Assembly: GCF_047922965.1 (NCBI RefSeq)
Contig: NZ_CP150481.1
Coordinates: 3,348,001 to 3,412,000 of the forward strand
Source of the DNA: Neptunicella plasticusilytica
Lineage (GTDB): Bacteria > Pseudomonadota > Gammaproteobacteria > Enterobacterales > Alteromonadaceae
DNA: 64,000 nucleotides
Reading direction: 5' to 3'
Under the pieces are notes generated by a model that was not told the DNA's origin, did no database searches, and saw only the letters and a program-made list of their open reading frames with translations. Each line of letters opens with the position of its first letter. Position 1 is the stretch's first letter. The position numbers and the translations under genes were made by a program. Positions 18,088 to 27,091 of this stretch are shown one piece after another.

Positions 18088-19140
18088 CTATTCAATCAGT
18101 AACCAGTCAAGCGGCGTGCCTTTGGCTAAATCCTGTTTGGCAACACGACCTTGCACTCTTTGCCAATGTTTAGGTGCTAAACCAAAAGCAGGGCGCACAA
18201 TGCGTAAATTGTTTGATCCCAAGGTGTCACCGGCCTTGATATCGGCACTGACATAAATAGAACGGCGATATTGTTTGGATTTTTCCTCGGCTTGTGTACC
18301 ACCATAAACCACCTTGCCCATCGCCAGCCAGGCCCGCTCGGTTTCGCTGGTCAACAGCGTCAATTCGCCAGGTTCCAGTGAAAATTCGGCATCAACGCCA
18401 CCAGCACTGCGATCCAGCACAAAATGCTTTTCAATAACCGTTGCACCCAGTGCCACTGCCGCCACCGACACGCCTATACCGGCAGTATGATCGGACAAAC
18501 CTACCTGACAGCCAAAGGTGTCACGCATATTGGCAATGGTATTGAGGTTGGTATTAGTCGGTAGTGCCGGATAGGTACTGGTACATTTAAGCAAAATAAT
18601 ATCGTCACAACCCGCCTGTTTTGCAGTGGTGACGGCCTGTTCGATTTCACTGACACTGGCCATACCGGTGGACATAATCAGCGGCTTACCCTGGCTGGCC
18701 GCCTTGGCAATCAGAGGCAGGTCAGTCAGTTCAAACGAGGCAATTTTATAACAAGGCACATCCAGCCCGGCCAAAAAATCCACCGCCTGTTCATCAAAAG
18801 GCGAACTGAATGCCAGCATGCCCAATTCACGTGCTTTTTCGAATAAAACCGGATGCCAGTCATAAGGCGTCGCCGCCTTTTGATAAAGGGCATGTAGCGA
18901 TTCGCCGTACCACAAACTGTCCTGTTCTTCGATGACAAACCCTTTACTTTGCACATCCAGGGTCATGCTGTCGGCGGTATAGGTTTGCAGCTTGATCGCG
19001 TCTGCCCCGGCAGCCGCTGCAGCTTCAACCATTTGAATCGCCAGATCCAGTCGCTGGCTGTGATTGCCACTGAGTTCAGCAATAATAAAAGGTTTATGGC
19101 TGGCACCGACTAACCGGCCACCGATATCAAGATCCTTCAT
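18088..19140 (-). CDS. pseI: Pseudaminic acid synthase PseI
   Basis: Condenses 6-deoxy-AltdiNAc with phosphoenolpyruvate to give pseudaminic acid. The NeuB-type TIM barrel begins with FIIAELSGNHSQ and ADAIKLQTYTADSMTL (PEP and metal binding) and includes STGMAS and GLSDHTAGIGV. A C-terminal SAF antifreeze-like domain covers the last 60 residues (IKAGDTLGSNNLRIVRP). I chose the ATG at 19140 (350 aa), the usual family length. Upstream in-frame codons would run 68 nt into the neighbouring gene. The 14-nt overlap that remains fits the tight operon. Confidence 0.96.
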   Translation of the reverse strand: MKDLDIGGRLVGASHKPFIIAELSGNHSQRLDLAIQMVEAAAAAGADAIKLQTYTADSMTLDVQSKGFVIEEQDSLWYGESLHALYQKAATPYDWHPVLFEKARELGMLAFSSPFDEQAVDFLAGLDVPCYKIASFELTDLPLIAKAASQGKPLIMSTGMASVSEIEQAVTTAKQAGCDDIILLKCTSTYPALPTNTNLNTIANMRDTFGCQVGLSDHTAGIGVSVAAVALGATVIEKHFVLDRSAGGVDAEFSLEPGELTLLTSETERAWLAMGKVVYGGTQAEEKSKQYRRSIYVSADIKAGDTLGSNNLRIVRPAFGLAPKHWQRVQGRVAKQDLAKGTPLDWLLIE

Positions 19141-20113
19141 TGGCTTGCTCTGTGAAAATGGATTGGATACTTTCCAACAAGGCTTCCGGTGCAATCGGCT
19201 GGGGAGCGGGGTCTGTGGCGTAATCCGGCATCAGTGTCCGCGGATCTACGTCAGCACAAATCACCAAACTGGGACAGCCAACGGTTGCCGCCAACCATTG
19301 GGGGGCCGAGGGCGCGGTTACCAGTAAGTCACTGGCTTTTAGCTGAGCCAGCGTCTGGCGCATGGGAATTTTGCCATCAAAGCCGGTCCAGACGTGAAAA
19401 CCGGCTTGCTGCAATAATTGCTTGAGTTTATCGCCATAGGGGTAGTTTCGCTCTGCTGTGCGTGCCTGCGGTGCCAACGCAATGACTTTCTGTTTTTTAC
19501 CGATTTTTTTTAGCTGATGATCGGCTTTAACCTCTATCTGCCAATTCATATCTAGCTGATCGAAACCACAACAGGAGCGTAAATAAAACTCCGGGTAGCC
19601 ATTGTCCGGTAAAAACGCACTTTCCCACCAGGGACTGTGCCAACGGGACATACCAAAAAAACTGCTGTGGATGTAGGCTGCGGGATCATTAACATATTCA
19701 GGTTTAAGTGTTTGAGTCTGGAACTGCTCGAGTAACTCCTGCACCGAGATACTCATCATATTGCCGATAACGTGTTCGCCTGCGTCCTTCAAAAACCGGC
19801 TCATAAAGCAGGGCATAAACCAGGTATCCAGATTGACTATCTGGTCATATCCCTCACCAATAATTTTCTCCGCCAATCCCAGAAAGCTTTCCATTGCCGG
19901 AATAATATTCTCCGGCCATTGATCTTGCTCCAATGTCAATAGCTGCACATTCGGTTCGGCCAGACGAATCATATCCTGGCCGGCTGAAAAGGTCAGAAAA
20001 CTGATACTGGCATCAGGAAATTGTTGTTTAAAATAGCGTAGCGCCGGAATACCGATGCAGGTCACATCGCCCAGCCCGAGCATCCTGATCAACAGGATTT
20101 TTTTAGGTTCCAT
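19127..20113 (-). CDS. GT9/heptosyltransferase-like glycosyltransferase
   Basis: A 328-aa GT-B protein of the ADP-heptose:LPS heptosyltransferase type. The N-terminus KILLIRMLGLGDVTCIGIPAL matches the family's donor-independent GDxxxxxP loop. The C-terminal half has IALAPQARTAERNYP and APSAPQWLAATVGCPSLVI, corresponding to the sugar-nucleotide site. The ATG at 20113 overlaps the pseF stop (TGATG). It lies between pseF and pseI inside the pseudaminic acid operon, so it may add a sugar to the nonulosonic acid or to a carrier. Its true donor is not predictable. Confidence 0.82.
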   Translation of the reverse strand: MEPKKILLIRMLGLGDVTCIGIPALRYFKQQFPDASISFLTFSAGQDMIRLAEPNVQLLTLEQDQWPENIIPAMESFLGLAEKIIGEGYDQIVNLDTWFMPCFMSRFLKDAGEHVIGNMMSISVQELLEQFQTQTLKPEYVNDPAAYIHSSFFGMSRWHSPWWESAFLPDNGYPEFYLRSCCGFDQLDMNWQIEVKADHQLKKIGKKQKVIALAPQARTAERNYPYGDKLKQLLQQAGFHVWTGFDGKIPMRQTLAQLKASDLLVTAPSAPQWLAATVGCPSLVICADVDPRTLMPDYATDPAPQPIAPEALLESIQSIFTEQANEGS

Positions 20114-20814
20114 CAATTATGGTCTCGCATATAAGCTTGGTACATCAGTTCGGCGCGCAGCCAGTCTTCTTCGGTATCAATATCCTGAACCAGATGACGG
20201 GGCAACACAACCGGAATACTGTGGTCGGAAAATATCTTCTTGCTCGATAAATAGTCATTACTCCGCCCCCAATAAAATTGTCCCGCGTCGTGGTAGGTTT
20301 CTTCCAAATCTTGTGAGCGTTTTGCAATGTTGTCCGGGAAAACCGGCTCTACACCATTGTTTATTTTTCGTAATGAGCGTTGGATGGGAAAAGCATAACT
20401 GGTCACTGAGAAAGCAAATGCCTTATCTTGTTGCCGATGCAGCTCCTGATAACCCTCCAGCAAACTATCGACTTGCAAAAAAGGCGCAGTGGCGTAAATA
20501 CAGCAACAAAGTTGCGGTTCAAAAAAATGTTGGCGACAATATTCGATAGCATGGTTAGTAACAGGTCGGGTACCGGTATAATCATCCGCCAACTCAACCG
20601 GCCTAATAAAAGGAACGTCGGCACCATATTGCAATGCCACATCCGCGATATTTTGACTATCGGTTGAGACAATCACTTTTTCAAACAAACCGCTGCGCAT
20701 GGCCACTTCGATCGAATAGGCGATTAGCGGTTTTCCGGCAAACTCGCGAATATTCTTGCCGGGAATGCGTTTACTGCCGCCTCGGGCGGGAATTACTGCC
20801 AGATTCAATGCCAT
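20113..20814 (-). CDS. pseF: Pseudaminic acid cytidylyltransferase PseF
   Basis: Activates pseudaminic acid as CMP-Pse, the donor for Maf. The 233-aa protein starts with AVIPARGGSKRIPGKNI, the CTP-binding motif of CMP-sialate synthetases. IVSTDSQNIADVA and FIRPVELADDYTGT follow, and IDTEEDWLRAELMY is the C-terminal metal site. The ATG at 20814 follows the pseC stop by 4 nt with AAGG just upstream. It is the last committed enzyme of the pathway and completes a full set with pseB, C, G, H and I. Confidence 0.95.
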   Translation of the reverse strand: MALNLAVIPARGGSKRIPGKNIREFAGKPLIAYSIEVAMRSGLFEKVIVSTDSQNIADVALQYGADVPFIRPVELADDYTGTRPVTNHAIEYCRQHFFEPQLCCCIYATAPFLQVDSLLEGYQELHRQQDKAFAFSVTSYAFPIQRSLRKINNGVEPVFPDNIAKRSQDLEETYHDAGQFYWGRSNDYLSSKKIFSDHSIPVVLPRHLVQDIDTEEDWLRAELMYQAYMRDHN

Positions 20815-20818
20815 ATCC

Positions 20819-21955
20819 TTACATCAATGCGTTAGTCAGTTCACGGATCACCTTATTCTGATCATCGGCGCTCAGCGCAGGAAATAAAGGTAAGGTTAAC
20901 GCATTCTGGTAAAAATGTTCGGCAGCCGGAAAATCTCCCGGCGCAAAGCCCAGTCGCTGATAATAGGGCTGCAAATGAATAGGAATATAATGCACGTTCA
21001 CGCCTATTCCCTGTTGATTAAGCGAACGATAAACCGCCGCCCTGTCATGCTGCTGCAATTCAATACTGTATAAATGCCAGGCGAAACAACGCTGTTCATC
21101 GACAACAGGTAAAATAACCGGTAGACCGGCCAACGCATTTTGATAACGTTCAGCCCTAATTCTGCGTTGCTGAATAAACTCATCCAGTTTTTTTAACTGG
21201 CTAATACCCAACGCCGCATGTAAATCACTCAGGCGGTAGTTGAATCCCAGTTCAATCTGTTCGTAGTACCAGCTACCTGGTGATTGCTGCTCCATCAAAT
21301 CCGGATCACGGGTGATACCATGCTTGGCAAACAAGCCAAGGCGTTGGTAAAACTGAGCATTATTCGTTGTTACCGCACCACCTTCAGCAGTGGTAATAGA
21401 CTTGACCGGATGAAAACTCAGTACTGCCATATCTGAATATTGGCAACTTCCGATTGGCTTACCTTGATAATAACCACCTAACGCATGGCTGGCATCTTCA
21501 ATGATATAAAATCCATATTGTTCCGAAAGAGCCTTTATCGCCTGCATATCACAGCTGATGCCAGCATAATGAACCACGATGACAACTTTAGGCAGAATAG
21601 CCGTCTGCGCCAGTTTATCCGCCAGTTTTTGTGGACACAAATTACGACTAACAGGATCTATATCCACAAAATCAATTGTTGCACCACAATATAAAGCACA
21701 ATTAGCCGATGCAACAAAGGATAACGGCGAGGTCCAGACACTATCGCCTCGTTCAACCCCTAATGCCAGACAGGCAATATGCAATGCAGATGTGCCACTG
21801 TTAACGGCCAGAGAGTATTCGCTGCCGCAATAGCGATTTAATGCTTGCTCAAACGCTGGCACCTGCTGGCCTTGAGTAAGGAACTGCTGTTGCAGTACAT
21901 CAACTACCGCATCGATATCTTCCTGTTCGATGGCATGCTTACCGTATGGAATCAT
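20819..21955 (-). CDS. pseC: UDP-4-amino-4,6-dideoxy-AltNAc aminotransferase PseC
   Basis: PLP-dependent DegT/DnrJ/EryC1-family transaminase that converts the 4-keto product of PseB into the 4-amino sugar. The 378 aa include VNSGTSALHIACLALGV (cofactor phosphate binding), DIDPVSRNLCP, IEDASHALGGYYQGKPIG and FHPVKSITTAEGG, where the Lys is the PLP Schiff-base residue. NYRLSDLHAALGISQL follows. The start ATG overlaps the pseB stop (ATGA), so PseB and PseC are translationally coupled. Confidence 0.96.
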   Translation of the reverse strand: MIPYGKHAIEQEDIDAVVDVLQQQFLTQGQQVPAFEQALNRYCGSEYSLAVNSGTSALHIACLALGVERGDSVWTSPLSFVASANCALYCGATIDFVDIDPVSRNLCPQKLADKLAQTAILPKVVIVVHYAGISCDMQAIKALSEQYGFYIIEDASHALGGYYQGKPIGSCQYSDMAVLSFHPVKSITTAEGGAVTTNNAQFYQRLGLFAKHGITRDPDLMEQQSPGSWYYEQIELGFNYRLSDLHAALGISQLKKLDEFIQQRRIRAERYQNALAGLPVILPVVDEQRCFAWHLYSIELQQHDRAAVYRSLNQQGIGVNVHYIPIHLQPYYQRLGFAPGDFPAAEHFYQNALTLPLFPALSADDQNKVIRELTNALM

Positions 21956-22950
21956 TGTGAGCTGGCGTTCAACTGTTTTAATTCATCAACAGTCAGAAAA
22001 TGCGAATTGGTGCCGGAGTGATACTCAAATTTTTCATCTACCGAACGCCCTTCTTCTCCTAACTTGTTTTTGTTGTATTTTATATTTTTGTCAAAAAAGA
22101 CAATCGCCGGCGCAATCACAAAATGATCGTCGAATTCATAAGAATGGTGAGACACTTCTTCGGGCACCATGATTTCATGAATTTTCTCACCGGGGCGGAT
22201 ACCAATAATGTCATAGTCACGATGACCCGACATGGACTCTACCAAGTCGATGATTTGCACCGATGGAATTTTAGGTACGAAGATTTCGCCGCCCTGCATG
22301 CGCTGGAAATTTTTGATTACAAACTCAACACCCTCATCCAATGTGATCCAGAAACGGGTCATATCTTTGTGTGTGACGGGCAATCTGGTTGTGCCGGCAG
22401 CAAGCAACTCTTCGAAATAGGGGACAACTGAGCCGCGCGACCCCACTACATTACCGTAACGAACCACAGCAAAACGTGAGCCTTTGGCACCGGAAATATT
22501 ATTGGCAGCGACAAATAGCTTATCTGACGCCAGTTTGGTGGCACCATATAAGTTAACCGGATTGGCGGCTTTGTCGGTAGATAATGCGATGACCCGGCTG
22601 ACATTGGATTCAATACAGGCTTCAATAACATTCTGTGCGCCCATAATGTTGGTCTTGATACATTCCATCGGATTATATTCAGCCGCGGGGACCTGTTTGA
22701 GTGCTGCGGCATGGATCACATAGTCCACATCGCGCATCGCAGTTTTCAACCGTTCTTTATCGCGCACATCACCTAAAAAATAGCGCATGCAAGAAGCATT
22801 AAATTGCTTTTGCATATCAAATTGTTTCAGCTCATCACGGGAATAAACAATCAGCTTTTTGGGCTTATAATCTTTCAGAACTCTGGCGATAAATTTTTGC
22901 CCAAAAGAACCTGTTCCACCAGTAATCAGTATACTTTTTGAATCAAACAT
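21952..22950 (-). CDS. pseB: UDP-GlcNAc 4,6-dehydratase (inverting) PseB
   Basis: First enzyme of the pathway: converts UDP-GlcNAc to UDP-2-acetamido-2,6-dideoxy-arabino-hex-4-ulose. The 332-aa protein opens with SILITGGTGSFGQKF (NADP loop). YSRDELKQFDMQ and HAAALKQVPAAEYNP follow, and ALSTDKAANPVNLYGATKL carries the TDK and YxxxK catalytic residues that separate the inverting PseB from retaining dehydratases. I chose the ATG at 22950, with AAGAAG upstream. Upstream in-frame codons lack homology to the family. It is the first gene of the glycan run, 131 nt downstream of the FliT-like gene. Confidence 0.96.
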   Translation of the reverse strand: MFDSKSILITGGTGSFGQKFIARVLKDYKPKKLIVYSRDELKQFDMQKQFNASCMRYFLGDVRDKERLKTAMRDVDYVIHAAALKQVPAAEYNPMECIKTNIMGAQNVIEACIESNVSRVIALSTDKAANPVNLYGATKLASDKLFVAANNISGAKGSRFAVVRYGNVVGSRGSVVPYFEELLAAGTTRLPVTHKDMTRFWITLDEGVEFVIKNFQRMQGGEIFVPKIPSVQIIDLVESMSGHRDYDIIGIRPGEKIHEIMVPEEVSHHSYEFDDHFVIAPAIVFFDKNIKYNKNKLGEEGRSVDEKFEYHSGTNSHFLTVDELKQLNASSQ

Positions 22951-23081
22951 GTTGTTGATCTTCTTATATAACAATTGTGCAATCGCATGATATTGATTTT
23001 GTACCATGAATAGTGCGTCAGGAAAACATCACTACGCGTCATCTAGATAGGCTACAGCATAAACCATGCCGATAATTTTGG

Positions 23082-23384
23082 TTATTTATACTTTTTAATC
23101 ACTTTGCGATTGCGTACCAGTTTAGCCAACTGTTTTTCGGTTTGCTCATAAAGGGACTGGGCTTGAGATTGGAGCAACTGGTTGGTGGCCAATTCCGCCT
23201 TACCAAATAGCTGTTTCTGTTCATCATCCAGTTGATTTAATTGTTCGAGGACTAACTTGTCCCGGATATTGACCAGCGCAAGCAATTCAGCGTGATCAAG
23301 TTCTTCCTGTTCGAGCAAGGCTTTTATTTGCTGCAGGTTTTGGTCAATATCCGCTGTAGAAAAAGAGTGTTCTGAGTTGCTCAC
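23082..23384 (-). CDS. FliT-like flagellar chaperone (putative)
   Basis: A 100-aa, almost entirely helical protein (LEQEELDHAELLALVNIRD, QTEKQLAKLVRNRKVIKKY) with a basic C-terminus. The sequence alone does not prove identity, but the position directly downstream of fliS, with a GTG start overlapping its stop (GTGA), and the size match FliT, the export chaperone for the filament cap FliD. An unrelated coiled-coil regulator is possible. It is the last gene of the flagellar group before the glycan operon. Confidence 0.65.
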   Translation of the reverse strand: MSNSEHSFSTADIDQNLQQIKALLEQEELDHAELLALVNIRDKLVLEQLNQLDDEQKQLFGKAELATNQLLQSQAQSLYEQTEKQLAKLVRNRKVIKKYK

Positions 23385-23812
23385 ATCGCCGCTTGTTGAT
23401 TTTGGCGCTGTAGCACATAGGCTTCCTGTTTGGCATCTTCAGGGATCTGTGACCACGCCGTTTTAATAGGTAACATCAGATTAATCACTTCATCCATAAT
23501 CTTCAAGCTATTCTGGACATTGGCATCAGTGATACGTTGCAGCATGTAATCGTACAGGGAGAACAGGTTGTCAGAGATATCTCCCCCTGCTTTCATATCC
23601 AGGCTATCGCGCAAGCTCACCAAAATAGCCGTCACCCGCGATAAATTCTCGGCTTTGGCGGCATAGTCCTTACGCTCTATATTACCTTTTGCATAGGCCA
23701 TTCTGTCCAACACGCCTTGCATCAACATCAGGGTGATCTTGTGTGGATCGGCATTGGCAATTTCCTGCTTAATATTGCCTTTTTTATATGCGTTAATCCC
23801 CTTCAGTGCCAT
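23381..23812 (-). CDS. fliS: Flagellar export chaperone FliS
   Basis: Binds the C-terminus of flagellin in the cytoplasm to keep it unfolded until export. The 143-aa, all-helical protein has the typical N-terminus (YKKGNIKQEIANADPHKITLMLMQGVLDRM), an ERKDYAAKAENLSRVTAIL helix and LYDYMLQRITDANVQN. It lies 40 nt downstream of fliD and overlaps the FliT-like gene, the standard fliD-fliS-fliT order. Confidence 0.95.
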   Translation of the reverse strand: MALKGINAYKKGNIKQEIANADPHKITLMLMQGVLDRMAYAKGNIERKDYAAKAENLSRVTAILVSLRDSLDMKAGGDISDNLFSLYDYMLQRITDANVQNSLKIMDEVINLMLPIKTAWSQIPEDAKQEAYVLQRQNQQAAM

Positions 23813-23852
23813 GATAATTTACCTCTTAATGATTATCGATGAAGTGCTGTTA

Positions 23853-25304
23853 TTAACCCAGCGCGGCCATTAGCGCCGCACCGGTACTGTTTAATTGTGC
23901 AACCGTTTTGTCCAGGTTCTGGTATTTGCTGCGTAGCACATCTTCGTAATTGGCCATTTGCAGTTCCAGTCGCTCGCGCTGATCAAGAATAGACTCTTTA
24001 TCATCTTTGTAAGCTTGTTCTCTGGTGCGCAGCAAGCCACCAAAAGTCGTATATTCGTAGGTAAAATCATACAATCTGGAGCCGATACCGTTATCGCCGG
24101 TGAACAGATTGGAGATTTCATCAAAGTTATCTTCCAGTGCTGCAGCAAGACGTTCTTCACCGCTGTCTTGCCCATATTCGTCAAACTCACCGATCTTCAG
24201 CTTGTTGTCTTCGTCAAACGCAATACCCAGTTGGAATAACGATCCCAAGCCTGATTCAGGTACAAATGATGAGACAATTCGGGCCAAACTGGACTGAATA
24301 TTGCGCGCCATAAAGTCGCCTGCCAAGGGACCATCTTCTTCCAAGTCTGACTGACCATATTTGGTCAGGGTGTTGATTTCTGTCATCAGTGAATTGTAGT
24401 TATCGACAAAATCACGAATTTTTTTCTCGACACCTTCGGTATCAAAACCAATTTCCAGGGTTGAGGTCATCGGATTCCCCAATGCATCCAGCGAGGATAA
24501 TTCATCCACATCAAAGGAAACATTTTCCAGGACATTTTCAAACTTGTTGCTGTCACTCTCAGCCACAATACCATCGATAGTCACCTGAGCATTCTGGGCA
24601 GACTTAACTGGCGTGAGATAAGTGCTGGTTTCGCTTGAATCTGTGGTCGCTACCCGATTGAGATCAGCCAAATCATTATCATTAACAATTTTAAGATCGT
24701 TACCCGCACCGGTAACCGTTGAAGAGAACACCAGTTTGGCACCACCATCAGCCGTGCCGGTATTGATAATACTGGCGTTGACACCAAAATTATTGCTATT
24801 GCTGTTAATCTTGGCGCGTAACTGCTCCAGTGTCATACCCGCGGTAACATTGACACTAAATGAATCGCCTGAACTGTCGATTTTAAATGTCAGTGAGCCA
24901 CTGCCTGAACCTAACACTGAAGAGGTTGAACTGGCAAAGCCACCGTCTACCGCATTGGCCGTTTCTACCCGACTACCACTAGCTAGTTGGGTCACGGCAA
25001 TTTTATATTCGCCCGCAGTTGCAGAGTTTGACGCATCTGCAGTAAAAGGTTCCAGCGTTTCGCTGGGATGAGATGCCAAGGCCTTACGCCCACGAAGTTC
25101 ATAATCAAAACGTAAATCGTCAACTGACTTTTTAAAGTCATCCATTTTCGATTTAAGTTTCCCGATACCAGATAACTTCGCTTCGATTGTTTCCTCACGC
25201 GCATCCAGACGATCGACTTTAGGTTTACGCTCAGCCTCCAGTAACTGGGTTACCAGATCATCGAGTGCTAACCCTGAACCCACGCCCAACGATTGAATAG
25301 CCAT
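23853..25304 (-). CDS. fliD: Flagellar filament cap protein FliD (HAP2)
   Basis: Forms the cap that folds and inserts flagellin at the filament tip. The 483-aa protein has an N-terminal FliD domain (QSLGVGSGLALDDLVTQLLEAERKP, residues 4-28), a variable Ser/Thr-rich middle and a C-terminal FliD domain with FVDNYNSLMTEINTLTKYG and QMANYEDVLRSKYQNLDKTVAQLNS. It is of normal size. It lies between flaG and fliS in the flagellin locus. Confidence 0.96.
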   Translation of the reverse strand: MAIQSLGVGSGLALDDLVTQLLEAERKPKVDRLDAREETIEAKLSGIGKLKSKMDDFKKSVDDLRFDYELRGRKALASHPSETLEPFTADASNSATAGEYKIAVTQLASGSRVETANAVDGGFASSTSSVLGSGSGSLTFKIDSSGDSFSVNVTAGMTLEQLRAKINSNSNNFGVNASIINTGTADGGAKLVFSSTVTGAGNDLKIVNDNDLADLNRVATTDSSETSTYLTPVKSAQNAQVTIDGIVAESDSNKFENVLENVSFDVDELSSLDALGNPMTSTLEIGFDTEGVEKKIRDFVDNYNSLMTEINTLTKYGQSDLEEDGPLAGDFMARNIQSSLARIVSSFVPESGLGSLFQLGIAFDEDNKLKIGEFDEYGQDSGEERLAAALEDNFDEISNLFTGDNGIGSRLYDFTYEYTTFGGLLRTREQAYKDDKESILDQRERLELQMANYEDVLRSKYQNLDKTVAQLNSTGAALMAALG

Positions 25305-25372
25305 GATAAACCTCGCACGTAATGCCTTGACATATCTTGTGTTATTTACTGTTTAATCAAAACACTGTCTGA

Positions 25373-25795
25373 CTATACTTCTTTGCTAAATAACACGCCT
25401 ACAGCTGCCCCGATGTCAGATTGTAAATCCTGAATTCTGGCTGCCAATTTTAACACTTCATCGGAAGGTAATTGACGAATCACTTCGCCAGTATCCGAAT
25501 CCGTCACTTTTACCACAGAGCGATTGCTGTTCTCATCAACTGAGAAGTTCAATTGCCGACTTTGTGACTGAACAAAATCATTCACTTCAGCCACCGCAGT
25601 TTCCACTTCCCTTGCTGACAATGTATCGGCTGGCTGCGCTACAACTTTACCTTTTTCAGCACGATCTAAAGGTTGTGTTGTTGCTTTATCTGCCTGGGCA
25701 GATTGCTCGTCCGGTTTTGTCGGCTGTTGTCTGAGTTGCTGGGCAATATTGCCATTGGCAAATGCCTGCCCTGCTTGTGAAAAATCAATATCCAT
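25373..25795 (-). CDS. flaG: FlaG family flagellar protein
   Basis: FlaG proteins influence flagellar filament length; their exact role is poorly known. The 140-aa protein has a disordered Gln/Ala/Lys-rich N-terminal half, a conserved segment VNDFVQSQSRQLNFSVDENSN and the family signature DTGEVIRQLPSDEVLKLA near residues 107-124. It lies between flagellin and fliD, the usual position in polar-flagellate gammaproteobacteria, 114 nt downstream of the fliC stop. Confidence 0.93.
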   Translation of the reverse strand: MDIDFSQAGQAFANGNIAQQLRQQPTKPDEQSAQADKATTQPLDRAEKGKVVAQPADTLSAREVETAVAEVNDFVQSQSRQLNFSVDENSNRSVVKVTDSDTGEVIRQLPSDEVLKLAARIQDLQSDIGAAVGVLFSKEV

Positions 25796-25909
25796 CTTCC
25801 ACCTCTACTTACAATCAAAAAGCGCGGCTACTACAAAAATCATCCAACAAGCAGTAACAAATTGCGTCACCTGCCTGTTTTACTATTACTAATAGTAGCC
25901 CAGCTCATA

Positions 25910-26734
25910 TTAACCTAACAACGTTAAAGCAGCTTGCGGTCTTTGATTGGCCTGGCTCAATACCGAAATACTGGCCTGTTGGACAATCTGGTTACGTGTC
26001 AGTTCTGCCGTTTCAGCGGCAAAGTCGGTATCGCGAATTCGTGACCGGGCGCCGGAGATATTCTCCGAAATATTGCTCAGGTTACGAATGGTCGATGAAA
26101 ACCGGTTCTGCAAGGCACCTAAATCAGCCCGCGCACTACCAATAGTAGACAAGGCATTGTCGATAGTAGTTAACGCACTACCCGCAGCATCGGCGGTTGC
26201 CACAGAAACACTGCCCACAGACAAACCTGAAGCACCGTAACCACCAGAGCGCGACAAGTTGACAGAAATGGTTTGGCCACTGTTAGCACCCACCAAAAAT
26301 GCTGCGGAGAACGTTCCTTTGAGCAAGTCAACGCCACCAAACTGGGTATTTTGCCCAATCCGACTGATTTCACTCTTCAGTGCCGATACTTCTTTTTGCA
26401 GTGCCGTGCGGTCAGACGAAGTATTGATACCATTTTGTGCCTGTACCGCCAATTGGCGAATACGCTGCAACGAACTGGTAATCTCTCCCATCGCACCTTC
26501 TGCCGTCTGCACCAATGAAATACCATCATTCGCGTTACGGGCAGCTTGATCCAACCCCATAATTTGCGATGTCATACGATCAGAAATTTGCAAACCGGCC
26601 GCGTCATCCGCCGCACGGTTAATACGAAAACCTGATGAAAGTCGTTCAAACGATGTCGATAATGACTGCCCCGAGTTAAATAACTGACGCTGTGCATTCA
26701 ACGAAGATATATTTGTATTAACATATAAACCCAT
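25910..26734 (-). CDS. fliC: Flagellin
   Basis: Structural subunit of the flagellar filament, exported by the flagellar type III system. The 274-aa product has full D0/D1 domains: N-terminal NTNISSLNAQRQL and LSSGFRINRAADDAAGLQIS, and C-terminal SRIRDTDFAAETAELTRNQI followed by QASISVLSQANQ. The central domain (about residues 140-190) is short and Ser/Gly/Ala-rich, a plausible O-glycosylation surface for pseudaminic acid. The ATG at 26734 has a perfect AGGAGGT 7 nt upstream. A longer in-frame start at 26755 overlaps that site. A FliA-type promoter lies about 150 nt upstream. Confidence 0.97.
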   Translation of the reverse strand: MGLYVNTNISSLNAQRQLFNSGQSLSTSFERLSSGFRINRAADDAAGLQISDRMTSQIMGLDQAARNANDGISLVQTAEGAMGEITSSLQRIRQLAVQAQNGINTSSDRTALQKEVSALKSEISRIGQNTQFGGVDLLKGTFSAAFLVGANSGQTISVNLSRSGGYGASGLSVGSVSVATADAAGSALTTIDNALSTIGSARADLGALQNRFSSTIRNLSNISENISGARSRIRDTDFAAETAELTRNQIVQQASISVLSQANQRPQAALTLLG

Positions 26735-27091
26735 AGTATTACCTCCTGAGAACAATCTTGGGTACCCTCATACCCAAAACCGCTCGCCTAATTTCAACTC
26801 TTGCGAGTTGCCTCATAAAATCGAGTTCCAGTACCTCTACCAAAACTCAAAAAATTCTATAAATAGAATTCCCCTCAGCTATAGTTATCGACCTAACTAT
26901 TAGAAACTTTAGTTTTTTTTGCGTTTTTAAATTTATTTAAAAACAAACAGTTAACTTCACTTGAGAAAAAAAATTAAAATAATTCACTGCTAGAAACGGC
27001 GGTTATATTGTTGAATTGAATGCTTTTTGTCTGATGGGGCTAATGCTAAAATCAGCTTAAATTATTTATTACCTAGCAGGATTAATCACGC
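26735..27091. other. Divergent fliC-ettA intergenic region
   Basis: A 357-bp, AT-rich region between divergent genes. It holds the FliA promoter described separately and the fliC ribosome-binding site (AGGAGGT, minus strand). For ettA I see no promoter with good spacing, only loose AT-rich candidates near 27011-27052. No further gene or repeat is visible. Confidence 0.6.
26885..26911 (-). promoter_or_regulatory. FliA (sigma-28) promoter of flagellin
   Basis: On the minus strand TAAAGTTT (26904-26911), an 11-nt spacer and GTCGATAA (26885-26892) match the sigma-28 consensus TAAAGTTT-N11-GCCGATAA at 15 of 16 positions. It points to fliC, leaving a leader of about 145 nt. This indicates late-class flagellar expression. 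Confidence 0.9.

Noticed and set aside
24622..25071. 149-codon open frame on the plus strand inside fliD
   Set aside because: Antisense shadow of the Ser/Thr/Ala-rich middle of FliD; low-complexity product with no start signal.
25870..25905. Possible terminator after fliC
   Set aside because: The only symmetry, ACTATTAGTAATAGT, would form a weak 5-bp AT stem and has no T tract on the minus strand.
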